Shown here piece after piece: positions 25,435-33,218 of a DNA stretch of 64,000 nucleotides. The DNA comes from Acutalibacter sp. (GTDB taxonomy: Bacteria > Bacillota > Clostridia > Oscillospirales > Acutalibacteraceae), in NCBI GenBank assembly GCA_020025775.1, contig JAHHRN010000005.1:122025-186024 (forward strand). The letters are read 5' to 3'. The notes under the pieces were generated by a model that was given only the letters and a program-made list of their open reading frames with translations, had not been told where the DNA came from and ran no database searches. The translations under genes and the position numbers were made by a program. Within the stretch, counting starts at the first letter, position 1; every line of letters starts with the position of its first letter.

Positions 25435-25611
25435 TTTCAAGAAATCGTTGAATACATTGTGTACAACGGTTTGCTGAAGGATTTTTCTGTATTGCAGGAA
25501 ACACCCTTTACAGATCAAGGAAGTGTAGTGGAGGTGTTTACCGATCTTTCTGTTTGGTCAGGTATCCGCAAAATTATAAATCAAATCAATTCCAATGCAG
25601 TTGCAGGATAG
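25435..25611 (+). pseudogene. Remnant resembling a type I restriction (HsdR, EcoEI-like) C-terminus
   Basis: A frame of 58 codons without start (EIVEYIVYNGLLKDFSVLQ, then PFTDQGSVVEVFTDL, ending INSNAVAG) looks like the extreme C-terminus of EcoEI-type HsdR proteins. Nothing else of such a gene precedes it; the AbiH gene ends 28 bases before. If right, it is the last trace of a second type I system, distinct from the intact one at 32-43 kb. The family assignment is from memory of the motif. Confidence 0.45.
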
Positions 25612-25634
25612 TTGATAAAAGAATATAAGATAGG

Positions 25635-25665
25635 AAAAAGGATGAGAGAGATCTCATCCTTTTTA
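25635..25665 (+). terminator. Terminator
   Basis: The hairpin AAAAAGGATGAGA / TCTCATCCTTTTT with a T run, directly after the HsdR-like remnant and before the integrase module. Confidence 0.85.
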
Positions 25666-25744
25666 TTTTTGTGTAGGAAAACTCTTTTTAATAAAAATAG
25701 GTGCTTAAACAACAAAATTAAACTTTTTCCAACTTTTTTCTCCC

Positions 25745-25782
25745 AAAAGGGCAAATTTCACCTTCTTTTCATCATATATAAG
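25745..25782 (+). promoter_or_regulatory. Shared-type promoter, copy 1 (integrase operon)
   Basis: AAAAGGGCAAA (25745-25755), 17 bases, CATATATAAG (25773-25782), about 30 bases before the first gene. The same two elements at the same spacing occur at 29814-29850 (minus) and 42992-43029. It does not resemble a sigma-A -35 box. Confidence 0.7.
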
Positions 25783-25811
25783 TAAGAAAACTCGAAAGGA
25801 GGTGAAATGTG

Positions 25812-26075
25812 ATGCGAAGCTTTTATGAAAAGAAGGTGGATGAGGATTTCTTTACGAGACCGTATGAGACCACTTTATCCACCGGCAAGAAAGTGCCGAC
25901 CTGCTTTTTGACCGTCAGTGAGGTCAGTGAGCTTACCGGCATGAGTATTCCGACAGTGCGCAAGCTTTTTCATCAAAGAAGCTTTCCAGCCGTGCGGTTC
26001 GGGAAGTCTATGGTCGTGGAAATTCATGCTTTTATGCAGTATTTCAGTATTCCGCGTACAAAATTTGAAGATTAA
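25812..26075 (+). CDS. Excisionase-like HTH protein (first)
   Basis: An 87-residue protein with a MerR/excisionase-type helix-turn-helix (TVSEVSELTGMSIPTVRKLF, about residues 35-54) and a following wing (FPAVRFGKSMVVEIHAF). A very strong AAGGAGGTGA precedes the ATG. It begins an operon with a second, related HTH protein and a tyrosine integrase, so a recombination directionality factor or regulator of the element is likely. Confidence 0.8.
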   Translation: MRSFYEKKVDEDFFTRPYETTLSTGKKVPTCFLTVSEVSELTGMSIPTVRKLFHQRSFPAVRFGKSMVVEIHAFMQYFSIPRTKFED

Positions 26076-26177
26076 ACACAAGCGCCCTAACACAAAAGAG
26101 AGAAAGAAAAACGAAATTATGTGAAGCTTTGTAGCTTTACTCAACATAAATATTCTAAAACAGAAAGGAGTCTTTAT

Positions 26178-26495
26178 ATGTCACAAAACCAATCAAACGG
26201 CAAGGAGAAATTTGAAGAATTCCTTGCTACACATAGGACGAAGCTATCGGACGGTAAGCTTGTGCCCACACAATTTTATACGATTCAAGAAGTGAAAAGC
26301 ATTTTTAATGCTGAACAGCTTCAAGTGGAAAAACTGTTTAGGTGTAAAGGTTTTCCGGTTTGCACCCTCGGGAAAAGCAAAATAGTGGAGGTACACGCTT
26401 TTTTGCGCTTTTGGCGGGCGCATCCCGAGATTGAATTCGGGCCGGTACAGTTTAAAACACAAACAGAAAGGAGAAAGAAGTATGGCAACGCGTAA
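26178..26495 (+). CDS. Excisionase-like HTH protein (second)
   Basis: A 105-residue protein related to the preceding one. Both share the layout of an N-terminal arm with TKLSDGKLVPTQFYTIQEV, an HTH, then FPVCTLGKSKIVEVHAFL. The ATG at 26178 has AAAGGAG at a good distance. The gene overlaps the integrase start by 14 bases. Two tandem HTH proteins in front of an integrase suggest excision control with divided tasks. Confidence 0.75.
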   Translation: MSQNQSNGKEKFEEFLATHRTKLSDGKLVPTQFYTIQEVKSIFNAEQLQVEKLFRCKGFPVCTLGKSKIVEVHAFLRFWRAHPEIEFGPVQFKTQTERRKKYGNA

Positions 26496-27735
26496 AAACG
26501 GGAAACCCGGTTCTATTTTTTATGATAAGAGCAAGGACAAGTGGAGAGGTAAAATTTCAGACGGCGTTCAAGATGACGGCACGTTTAAATACAAATCGGT
26601 TTACGGGAAATCCAAAGCCGAAGTCGAGAGAAAACTCGCAGAATATGAAAAGGAGAGAGCCAAACGGCAGGGCCTTATCGACAGTGATGAAACCTTAAAT
26701 GATTATATCATCCGAGATAACGAATTGGATTTTCGCAAGCGGTTGATTAAAGAATCCACCTATGCCAGACGCGTATCCAATCAAAAGGCCTTTTCTAAGT
26801 TCTCGATTTCCAATATTCCGATTCAGAATATTAACCGACAGCATATCGAAACTTTTTTAAGTGAAATTACGGTGTACAGCAATTCCGTGATTCAAAAGAT
26901 GTGGCAGATGGTCAATAAAGCCTTTGATAAAGCCGTGTGGGATAATGTGATTGCGCGCAATCCCTTAGACCCCGCGGGCGGTATTAAGATGCCGAAAAGT
27001 CAGCGGGCAGATAAAGAGGTCAGCGCTTTAACATTGGAGGAGGAAAAGCAGGTGATTGCCGTACTTCCCAAAGAATTGAAAGCGTATAATCCCAAAGAAA
27101 CGCCGTATAAAAACTGCTACGCGCCTCAGCTTCTTTTGGAGCTTTATACGGGCATGAGAAGCGGAGAAATCAATGCGCTGTCTTTATCGGACATTGATTT
27201 AGAGAATCACAAGATTGATGTTCGCTATACCGTGGCGAGAGGCAAGGACTATCGTTCCTATATCGGGCCGACCAAAACCAAGGCAGGTTCCCGAACGATT
27301 TTGCTGGATGATAATGCCTATATGGTTCTGCGGTATTACTTAGAGCATATCTATAAGAAGAAAAAAGAACGGCTGTTGGTCGAAACTTCAAACGGCGAAA
27401 AACGCTGTTTGCTGTTCTCGGCATACAATTCTTCTTTGAAACAATATGATTATGTGACCAGCAATCAGTGCAACGAAGCCTTCAAACGGCTTTGCAAAAA
27501 GCTCGGAATTCAAGACGGCAAAGTAAATGCGCATATGCTTCGGCACACCTTTGCGACACGCTGTATCGAAGGCGGAATGCAGGCGCACGTTCTGCAAAAG
27601 CTGTTGGGACATACGGATATCGGTGTCACGATGAATACCTACTGCGAGGTTTTCGATGAGCAAAAAGAAAAGGGCTTAAAGCAAGCCCAAGAATATCTTA
27701 ACGCGAATTCGCTCGGCTTAGAGCTCGAGAAATAA
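26482..27735 (+). CDS. int: Tyrosine recombinase (integrase)
   Basis: A 417-residue site-specific recombinase of the phage/ICE integrase type. It has an N-terminal arm-binding part (GSIFYDKSKDKWRGKI), a SAM-like core-binding domain, and the catalytic domain with Arg226 (TGMRSGEINAL), HMLRHTF (His351, Arg354), GHTDIGVT and nucleophile Tyr387. All catalytic residues are visible, so it should be active. It starts at an ATG with AAAGGAG in front, inside the end of the previous HTH gene. No tRNA is next to it, so I could not place att sites. Confidence 0.95.
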   Translation: MATRKNGKPGSIFYDKSKDKWRGKISDGVQDDGTFKYKSVYGKSKAEVERKLAEYEKERAKRQGLIDSDETLNDYIIRDNELDFRKRLIKESTYARRVSNQKAFSKFSISNIPIQNINRQHIETFLSEITVYSNSVIQKMWQMVNKAFDKAVWDNVIARNPLDPAGGIKMPKSQRADKEVSALTLEEEKQVIAVLPKELKAYNPKETPYKNCYAPQLLLELYTGMRSGEINALSLSDIDLENHKIDVRYTVARGKDYRSYIGPTKTKAGSRTILLDDNAYMVLRYYLEHIYKKKKERLLVETSNGEKRCLLFSAYNSSLKQYDYVTSNQCNEAFKRLCKKLGIQDGKVNAHMLRHTFATRCIEGGMQAHVLQKLLGHTDIGVTMNTYCEVFDEQKEKGLKQAQEYLNANSLGLELEK

Positions 27736-27741
27736 GCATAA

Positions 27742-27787
27742 AACAACCCGTAAAGTCTTTAAAATCGGCTTTACGGGTTGCTTTTTT
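27742..27787 (+). terminator. Terminator after the integrase
   Basis: The hairpin AACCCGTAAAG / CTTTACGGGTT followed by GCTTTTTT. Similar CCCGTAA hairpins occur at 56749-56799 and 57491-57535. Confidence 0.88.
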
Positions 27788-27825
27788 ATGTCAAACAGAT
27801 GCAAACAGCATCCACCTTTTCTGTA

Positions 27826-29058
27826 TTACAAAAGGAATTCTTTTGCTTCTATATCGTATTCCCATACAAACAGGCGAAACTTTCTGTCGGAATATCCAAA
27901 GAGATTCTTGTAAAAGGTTCCGCCTCCCTTAAGGCAAATAATCAGTAAATCCTTAGACGGAAAGAGCTTCAAATAGCGATATAAGGCTTTAATACGTTCA
28001 ATATCAAAGGTAAAATCCAGGAAAACAAACAGATTTTCTGTTTCTGCATGGAAAATATCCGCGTTAGACGGCTGGCTTTGAAGCAGGGTTTTCAGCGCTT
28101 TCGGCGCATTGGAAGCCGTGGTGCAAAAGACCTGCATCATATCTCGGCGATACGGTTTCGGATACAGAAGAAAACGAACCGCCCACACACCGCAGGGCTC
28201 CAGGGGCACGAAGTATTTCGTCCGTTCAAAATTCGGATCAATCAAAAGTGGATGACTTTTCTTGGATTTCTTAGCGGAAGCCATGCGCTGAAAATGAATT
28301 TCTAAATACTTTTCCAAAACATCCAACGAGTTCCCGAGTATAATTTCTTCCGAAACGTCGTCGTATTCCCGCATCAGTTCTTGATGAATGGAGGATTCTG
28401 CGGTTGGATCTATGGAACGAATGAAGTTGCCTGAGTTATACACAGGTACAAGAATCGGTGTGCTTTCGTTCTCTCGGACAATCCAAAATGCGCCGAGCAT
28501 ACGGGAGGAAAGACTGATTTTATTCTGCAGTTTGCTTTTAAGCGCTTTGTTGTCTATATAGCAGATTGTCTTATTGTTTCGGACAATCGTAGCGAAAACG
28601 CGTGCTTCCTTTTCGAGCAAAGAACGCTCCTCGCGTGAAATTTGATTTGGATTCCCAGTGGGCGTAATATCCTTTTCGTCTATGTAAATCGGCAGTTCGG
28701 GCGGTTCTTGATAGACTTTTTTACACCCTTGTTCTTTCAGAAGCTGTTTGCCTTTTTTAGTAAGAAAGATAATGTTCTTGGAAACTTTTTTGCCTTCTTT
28801 GAGGCAGTCATTGGTGCGTTCTATCTTCGGCTTTCGGGCATTGCCGATGATTTTCTTTATGGCAAGGCCGTCGGTAATCAGCTCTCTGTGGACTCTTAAA
28901 AGATAGGGATGCGTGCCCTTACAGCCTTTCTTCTGCAGGAATCCTGTTAAAAGAAACGGATCTGCGGGCAGATATTTCTCGCGGTCGAGAATTTGAAGCA
29001 CTTTCAGCTTCAAGGGGGTTATATGCGGATTTCGGTTGTTTTTTTCTGATAATGTCAT
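27826..29058 (-). CDS. Winged-helix protein, possible replication-relaxation/mobilisation factor
   Basis: About 410 residues. The first 110 look like a winged helix-turn-helix (TPLKLKVLQILDREKYLPAD through LLRVHRELITDGLAIKK). The remaining 300 residues are of no family I recognise for certain. The layout is reminiscent of the replication-relaxation/MobC-like proteins of mobile elements, but the match is loose. I choose the ATG at 29058 because AAGGAG lies ten bases before it. It is the second gene of a two-gene unit that faces the integrase tail to tail. Confidence 0.65.
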   Translation of the reverse strand: MTLSEKNNRNPHITPLKLKVLQILDREKYLPADPFLLTGFLQKKGCKGTHPYLLRVHRELITDGLAIKKIIGNARKPKIERTNDCLKEGKKVSKNIIFLTKKGKQLLKEQGCKKVYQEPPELPIYIDEKDITPTGNPNQISREERSLLEKEARVFATIVRNNKTICYIDNKALKSKLQNKISLSSRMLGAFWIVRENESTPILVPVYNSGNFIRSIDPTAESSIHQELMREYDDVSEEIILGNSLDVLEKYLEIHFQRMASAKKSKKSHPLLIDPNFERTKYFVPLEPCGVWAVRFLLYPKPYRRDMMQVFCTTASNAPKALKTLLQSQPSNADIFHAETENLFVFLDFTFDIERIKALYRYLKLFPSKDLLIICLKGGGTFYKNLFGYSDRKFRLFVWEYDIEAKEFLL

Positions 29059-29080
29059 AAGTAAATCACTCCTTTGTAGT

Positions 29081-29791
29081 TTAAAATTTTTTGTTGTTCG
29101 GATTTTTAAGCTTGTCAAACACGGTGCCTGCTTTTCGCATCGGGCAAAGCAAAACTACGGTTTTGTCTTTGAAACCGAGCAGGGTATCGGCATAAAGGGA
29201 CAGATACTGCGGACTGTCATCCCTGTAAAATGCAGAAGAAACGGTATTGATGAGCTGTTGATATTCGTGATTATCCGTGTCTGTCAAGGGCTCTTTTTCG
29301 CGGATGTTTAAGACAAACAGAACGCATTTTTCGGTGTACGGTGTAACAGAATTTGTCTTTATAAAGACCTGCATCGCGGTCTTTAAGTCATCAAAAATCG
29401 GACGGTGCGTATAGTAATTTTCCATGTAGCTTTCGCTTTTTTTGAGCTTTTGAAAGACCTTTTTGTGCAAAAGCGGAGGCAGATCTATCCGAATTATGCC
29501 CTCTGCAGGCGAGCTGATTTTGCAAAAAAGCTTCTCGGAAAAATTTTGAATTACCTTTTGTGAAAGCGAATTTCTATTTGGAAAAAGCATCGGAAGAAGA
29601 TCAAAAACAAGTGCTCTGAAGCTGAGATAGGTTTCTTCAAACGATAGAAAAATCTGGAATATGCCGTCCAAAACAGAAAGCGCATCTGTGGATTTTTGCA
29701 AAGCCAACGCTTCCAAATCCTGAAAATCCACACTTAGCGTTTGCAGGCCTTTTTCAATTTTGTCCGTGACTTTCGGAACGTTTTTATCCAT
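29081..29791 (-). CDS. Unknown protein of the integrated element
   Basis: A 236-residue soluble protein, rich in Leu, Lys and Phe, with no motif I recognise. An ideal AAGGAGGTGA precedes the ATG. It is the first gene of the unit with the winged-helix protein (22-base gap) and is served by the second copy of the unusual promoter that also drives the integrase operon, which argues that both belong to one element and one control circuit. Confidence 0.7.
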   Translation of the reverse strand: MDKNVPKVTDKIEKGLQTLSVDFQDLEALALQKSTDALSVLDGIFQIFLSFEETYLSFRALVFDLLPMLFPNRNSLSQKVIQNFSEKLFCKISSPAEGIIRIDLPPLLHKKVFQKLKKSESYMENYYTHRPIFDDLKTAMQVFIKTNSVTPYTEKCVLFVLNIREKEPLTDTDNHEYQQLINTVSSAFYRDDSPQYLSLYADTLLGFKDKTVVLLCPMRKAGTVFDKLKNPNNKKF

Positions 29792-29813
29792 GAGGTTTCA
29801 CCTCCTTTCGTAT

Positions 29814-29850
29814 TTATATATGTTTTTAAAACGTCGATTTTTGCCCTTTT
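29814..29850 (-). promoter_or_regulatory. Shared-type promoter, copy 2
   Basis: On the minus strand AAAAGGGCAAA (29850-29840), exactly 17 bases, CATATATAA (29822-29814), ending 22 bases before the start of the 236-residue protein gene. Confidence 0.7.
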
Positions 29851-29986
29851 TCGGAAAAGAAAATCAAAAATTTTGGAAACAGGCAGATTTTAAAGAGGAA
29901 CAACCGTGTGTAAAATAACTGAAAATCGGCCTTAAATTAAATTACACAAAGAAAAAAGCGAAAAGGCAGTAAAATCAAGGGATGTG

Positions 29987-30125
29987 AAAGTCCTTTCCGA
30001 TGGAATGGGAGATAAGGTCTTTTTAAAACATAAAAAACAGGGCGGTGACTTGCGCCGATAGGCACAAGAAAGCAGACGACCTAAGTCGGCTGCTTTAAAA
30101 GTGTGCAAACACTTTTTCACCGCCC
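29987..30125. ncRNA. Structured element with a zero-linker four-way junction
   Basis: A 9-bp closing stem GGGCGGTGA / TCACCGCCC (30040-30048 with 30117-30125) encloses three hairpins: 30049-30068 (CTTGCGCC, loop GATA), 30069-30096 (AAAGCAGACGAC, loop CTAA) and 30097-30116 (AAAAGTGT, loop GCAA). No base at the junction is left unpaired. A further helix AAAGTCCTT / AAGGTCTTT lies just upstream (29987-30022). The GCAA tetraloop favours RNA from the plus strand; the C.A mismatch of hairpin 1 would be a U.G pair on the minus strand. It may be a small RNA, a leader of the 29791 gene, or a single-stranded DNA origin of the mobile element. Confidence 0.6.
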
Positions 30126-30160
30126 GTAACCTTGAGAGAAAAGAATCGGGAAGTTATAAA

Positions 30161-30204
30161 AAAAGAACCGACAGCGCAAAACGTTTTGCAGTGTCGGTTC
30201 TTTT
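30161..30204 (+). terminator. Strong terminator after the structured element
   Basis: About 21 base pairs (AAAAGAACCGACA / TGTCGGTTCTTTT) with two internal mismatches and T runs on both strands. It could end a plus-strand small RNA that includes the four-way junction. The 260 bases from here to the SIR2-like gene hold no gene. Confidence 0.8.
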
Positions 30205-30466
30205 AGATTTTGAAAAGTATTTAGGAAAATATGGGCTTTAGTTTGAGAATGTGTTGAAAGTAGAAATGATGTATACTCTTCACATATATATGTCGTCTTA
30301 TGTTGAATTAGAAAGCTTTTTGTGATAATATGCTACATAGTGTTATTACTAAAGCAGCATTTCTAAAGTTGCAAAGAAAATGCATCTATACCTGTTTATA
30401 TTGCTTCATTGTCACTGTGAATTGCTGTTTCTAATTTTGAAAATTAACACAAAGAGGGGAACGATT

Positions 30467-31903
30467 ATGGAAAATGAGAAAATTAAGGTTGCTTTTTTAT
30501 TTGGAGCCGGTGTTGAGACGGGCGTAGCAAACTTTAATATGGATAGTGGCATGGCCTATTTACAAGAATCATTGTTTGCTGGTTCTCATAACTTTGCTTA
30601 TCTTGACGCTTTAACGAAAAAATTTGGCCATAAAGAGTATTTTAATAATACCTACACTTATTCAAAAAACAAAGTGGATATATGTCAAATACTGCTTAAA
30701 AATTTTGTTATTCAAAAAGCAAGCCATTCAGAAGAATTTTTAATAAATTATCAATATGAAATATCTGTACTATTAAATGATTCTGAAATTCATGATATTT
30801 TTCTTATGGAACCTAAATTAAATAAATATGAGAAAGATTTAAAAGCTCAAAAAAATTTCAGAAAAGAGAAAGCTTCAGAAAAAGAGAAAGCTTTAAAAAA
30901 GAAACAGTATTTAAATTCTAAGTTTAAAGACATTATGAATGGAACTATTCGAAAATATAGTGAAATCAAAGAAGATTTTTTTCAGAAACTTTTTACTGAA
31001 AGTTCTAAAGGTGGAATTGATTATGATTTGAATATTGGTGTAGCTGGATTATTAGACTCGTATTTCCATACTATTATTAATCCTAATAAATATGGCGCAG
31101 TTAAATTTACATGGATTTTCAATTATTATTGGGCTTGTTATTTTACCATATTAAAAAAAGTTCTAATTTATCTTAAAGATGAATCGGATTTTGAAAATCT
31201 TTTGATTGAAACCCCATATAAAGAGAATCCTGGAAAAGAGAATGGGGATAAATACACTCTTGACTATTTGAAAGTATTAAATAGTATTGACGATATTACA
31301 AAAAAACTTTATTCACCAGAATTAAACTTGTCGCTCGGCACATCATACTATCATTGCATTAAAGAAGAATTAAACAAGTATAATGATCGAATAAATTGTT
31401 GTGGAGTTGCAACAACAAATTATTTTAGGTTCTGCTCTACAATATGTGATAATACAATTTATTTAAATGGACAATTAAAACAATTTGAATATCCTGAATT
31501 CTTAGAAGTGTGTGATTTTTCTGAAGAACTGAAGATAAAAGAAGGATTGTTTTTTCCGTTTGTTTTTGGACAATCGTTAGTGAAACCAATTGTGAATGCT
31601 GCTCAAACAGAAGAGTATTCTAAATTTTATAAATTATTGTTGGACTCAGATAATGAAGAAATTGCAGATGTTTTGGTCATTATGGGATATAACATCAATG
31701 AAGATGATAATCATATCAATACCTTTTTACATGATTTTGTTCGCAGGGGAAAACGAATGATTATATTAACCGGAAAGAAAGATTATGATGTGAAATCTAA
31801 ACTAAAGTGTGATCCAAAGGTGGTAGAACTATGTGTTGTTAATTATAATGACACTCCAGAGAAAATTACACGCCAGGTTTTCGAAAAAATTTTAAAACGA
31901 TAA
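30467..31903 (+). CDS. SIR2-like protein, probable defence NADase
   Basis: A protein of about 478 residues. AFLFGAGVETGV near residue 12 resembles the GAG nucleotide loop of SIR2 proteins, and VLVIMGYNINEDDNHIN towards the end resembles the last strand-loop of the fold in SIR2-like defence proteins; a long variable insertion rich in Lys lies between. Such proteins usually degrade NAD in infected cells. The ATG at 30467 is preceded by GAGGGGA. It is a lone gene, very AT-rich, between the integrated element and the type I system, with its own terminator. The assignment is moderate because the classical sirtuin zinc ribbon and the catalytic His are not evident. Confidence 0.6.
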   Translation: MENEKIKVAFLFGAGVETGVANFNMDSGMAYLQESLFAGSHNFAYLDALTKKFGHKEYFNNTYTYSKNKVDICQILLKNFVIQKASHSEEFLINYQYEISVLLNDSEIHDIFLMEPKLNKYEKDLKAQKNFRKEKASEKEKALKKKQYLNSKFKDIMNGTIRKYSEIKEDFFQKLFTESSKGGIDYDLNIGVAGLLDSYFHTIINPNKYGAVKFTWIFNYYWACYFTILKKVLIYLKDESDFENLLIETPYKENPGKENGDKYTLDYLKVLNSIDDITKKLYSPELNLSLGTSYYHCIKEELNKYNDRINCCGVATTNYFRFCSTICDNTIYLNGQLKQFEYPEFLEVCDFSEELKIKEGLFFPFVFGQSLVKPIVNAAQTEEYSKFYKLLLDSDNEEIADVLVIMGYNINEDDNHINTFLHDFVRRGKRMIILTGKKDYDVKSKLKCDPKVVELCVVNYNDTPEKITRQVFEKILKR

Positions 31904-31948
31904 TATTTAAAAATCTGCTTTTTTATTTCTTTACAGAGTCTTTAACAA

Positions 31949-31985
31949 ATAACCTCCTTTGCACGAGTATACAAAGGAGGTTATT
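31949..31985 (+). terminator. Terminator after the SIR2-like gene
   Basis: The hairpin AATAACCTCCTTTG / CAAAGGAGGTTATT followed by a T run. Confidence 0.88.
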
Positions 31986-31989
31986 TTTT

Positions 31990-32519
31990 TGTTACATATA
32001 AGATTAAGTAGTAAAAAGACGATTTTAATCTAAGATAATGTGCAGGCTTTTATAAGCAGACAGTTCATATATATAAGTTTAGGTTAAAGTACCCCATAAA
32101 CTTTAAAAGTTCTATAGCTTATTTTTACCATAAGCCATTAAAAGTAAAGTTTGCCGTAGCCAAAGGTGAAGGCCTTTTTCAAAGGCATTAACTTACAGGC
32201 TGAAAGTTATCCGTTTAGCTAAGAATGTATAGAGCCTCTGCTTTCTCCATGGCTGATTTCTTTTTTCTCGCTTACGCGTCTATATATTGTGTAACAATGC
32301 AGAGGGTAAAACCTTGATTCTATATAGGCGTATGAGGATTTGAAAATGGATTCCAGAATAAACACATAAGGAAGTATGAAACCAACTTGTAAATAAAACG
32401 TTCTGTAAAATCAAGGATAAGCTATAGGATAAAACAAAAAATGGGATTTTTGAAACCGAATTGTTATAGATGATATAAATGAAAATCAGCAGTATATTCA
32501 ATTCTAATTTCTATAATAA
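31990..32519. other. 530-base region without a gene, several small hairpins
   Basis: No supported coding frame. Hairpins can be drawn at GCTTAT/ATAAGC (near 32120), GCCTTT/AAAGGC (near 32173-32187) and AACTT/AAGTT (near 32190-32210). A TATATATAAG box lies near 32070. A small RNA is possible but cannot be shown from sequence alone. Confidence 0.35.
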
Positions 32520-32609
32520 AATGTCACAAAATAACCATTACAAAAAATGTTGACAAACGTAAAAAAAGATGGTATCATAATGTTACAAAACGACCAGTGC
32601 AAAAAAGGT
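32520..32609 (+). promoter_or_regulatory. Type I R-M operon promoter bracketed by a 31-base direct repeat
   Basis: TTGACA (32550-32555), 17 bases, TATCAT (32573-32578). The sequences 32520-32550 and 32579-32609 match at about 25 of 31 positions (pattern AATGT-ACAAAA--ACCA). The first copy ends at the -35 box. The second starts right after the -10 box and covers the ribosome site. This is the layout of a repressor or C-protein-like control region. Confidence 0.75.
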
Positions 32610-32615
32610 GATTAC

Positions 32616-33218
32616 ATGACTTTGAATGATATAGCGAATATACGTACCGGACTTGTTACGATTCGAAAAAAAGCAAGAGAGAGCGATGAGTTAACCTGCG
32701 TATATAAATTGATAAATTTAAAGTGTATTTCTTCTTATGGAAATTTAGATTTAGAAAATGCAGAAGAATTTATTTCTAAAGAAAAACTAAAACCTGAATA
32801 TTTTACGCAAAAGAAGGATATTTTGGTTCGTTTGAGTGCACCGTATACAGCGATTCAAATTACGCGAGAAGAAGAATGTGGCTATATTGTTCCATCTCAT
32901 TTTGTAATTATCAGAGTAGACGAACGAAAAGCTTCTTCGGAATATATACTTTGGCTGTTGCAGCGAGAATCTACAATCAAAAAAATTCTTATGAATACCA
33001 GTGGCAGTACAGCTTTCGGAACGATCAGTGCCAGTTTCTTTTCGGAACTAAAAATACGAAAGCTGCCCCTGGACAAGCAAAGAACTATCGGTGGATTACT
33101 TACTTTATCGAATCGAGAGCAACAGCTCATACAACAGTTAGCAGAAGAGAAAAAGAAACTTTATAAAGCCTCAATACAGAAAATTTATGATTTGGAAAAA
33201 AGGAGCAGTAAAAAATGA
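32616..33218 (+). CDS. Single-domain (half) type I specificity subunit
   Basis: A 200-residue protein with one target-recognition domain (MTLNDIANIRTGLV through PSHFVIIRV) and one helical spacer (LDKQRTIGGLLTLSNREQ, then a lysine-rich coil). Full HsdS proteins have two of each, so this is a half-subunit. The ATG at 32616 is preceded by AAGGTGAT; an upstream ATG at 32547 falls in the promoter and is rejected. It overlaps hsdM by four bases (ATGA). It could dimerise to recognise a palindromic split site, or pair with the full HsdS encoded downstream. Confidence 0.85.
   Translation: MTLNDIANIRTGLVTIRKKARESDELTCVYKLINLKCISSYGNLDLENAEEFISKEKLKPEYFTQKKDILVRLSAPYTAIQITREEECGYIVPSHFVIIRVDERKASSEYILWLLQRESTIKKILMNTSGSTAFGTISASFFSELKIRKLPLDKQRTIGGLLTLSNREQQLIQQLAEEKKKLYKASIQKIYDLEKRSSKK

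Noticed and set aside
29932..30120. 62-codon minus-strand frame over the four-way junction
   Set aside because: Its reading is dictated by the stems, has no ribosome site, and the base-paired structure explains the sequence better.
32547..32615. Upstream ATG extension of the half HsdS
   Set aside because: The added codons run through the -10 box and repeat copy; the ATG at 32616 has the ribosome site.
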